Virus record (IMG/VR): IMGVR_UViG_3300032224_000246
Coordinates: 1-26,351 of that record
Reading direction: 5' to 3' (one strand)
Length of the DNA stretch: 26,351 nucleotides
DNA from: a virus
Part shown: positions 26,342 through 26,351 of the stretch, one piece after another
How the letters are laid out: each line of letters opens with the position of its first letter
Position numbering within the stretch: the first letter of the stretch is position 1
Translations under genes and position numbers: made by a program
The notes under the pieces: model-generated
Seen by the model: only the letters and a program-made list of their open reading frames with translations
The model's database searches: none
What the model was told of the DNA's origin: nothing

Positions 26342-26351
26342 GAGATTAAAC

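Noticed and set aside
1-26351. tRNA genes, CRISPR arrays, insertion sequences, intrinsic terminators
   Set aside because: None seen: coding density leaves no room beyond a 50-base gap, and that gap has no GC-rich hairpin with a T run.

Overview
The window is a stretch of late structural genes from a tailed phage with a contractile, T4-like tail. All nine coding regions lie on the + strand, packed end to end, in an A+T-rich genome (roughly one third G+C by eye). The order is tube-cap-like protein, gp53-like wedge, hub-like protein, gp5-like spike, gp25-like wedge, gp6-like wedge, a giant wedge/fibre protein and two distal adhesin-like proteins. This order, together with the giant protein downstream of gp6, resembles T4-like myoviruses of marine or freshwater bacteria (cyanophage and pelagiphage type). 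The host cannot be read from this window: there is no tRNA, auxiliary metabolic gene or integrase here.

Bases 1-5065 encode the centre of the baseplate: the end of a tube-cap-like protein, a 99-residue gp53-like wedge protein, a 741-residue hub-like protein, a gp5-like spike that keeps its OB-fold and beta-helix but shows no lysozyme domain, and a gp25-like wedge protein. Bases 5066-5115 are the only real intergenic gap and hold a T4-late-promoter-like AT box plus a good Shine-Dalgarno sequence. Bases 5116-22898 encode the outer baseplate. A gp6-like protein is enlarged to 1153 residues. A 4773-residue protein follows, sharing one base with the gp6 stop/start junction.

The giant protein is a mosaic. 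Scaffold blocks of a kind seen in marine T4-like phages (assigned from memory) alternate with adhesin-like modules. These are a cupredoxin-like fold with no metal ligands, six short carbohydrate-binding-like modules, a probable seven-bladed FG-GAP/integrin-like beta-propeller, two GxGY-repeat segments and a run of small beta-domains. Bases 22903-26341 encode a tail-fibre-like protein with an internal tandem duplication of about 130 residues and a protein with two LamG/concanavalin-like domains. These last two genes look richer in G+C.

Together the genes would build the tube tip, hub and spike, the wedges that form the baseplate, and the receptor-reading surface attached to it. The strongest candidate for something little described is the propeller and sugar-binding-like modules built into a single giant wedge polypeptide. 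Assignments rest on motif recognition from the sequence alone; no database search was possible.
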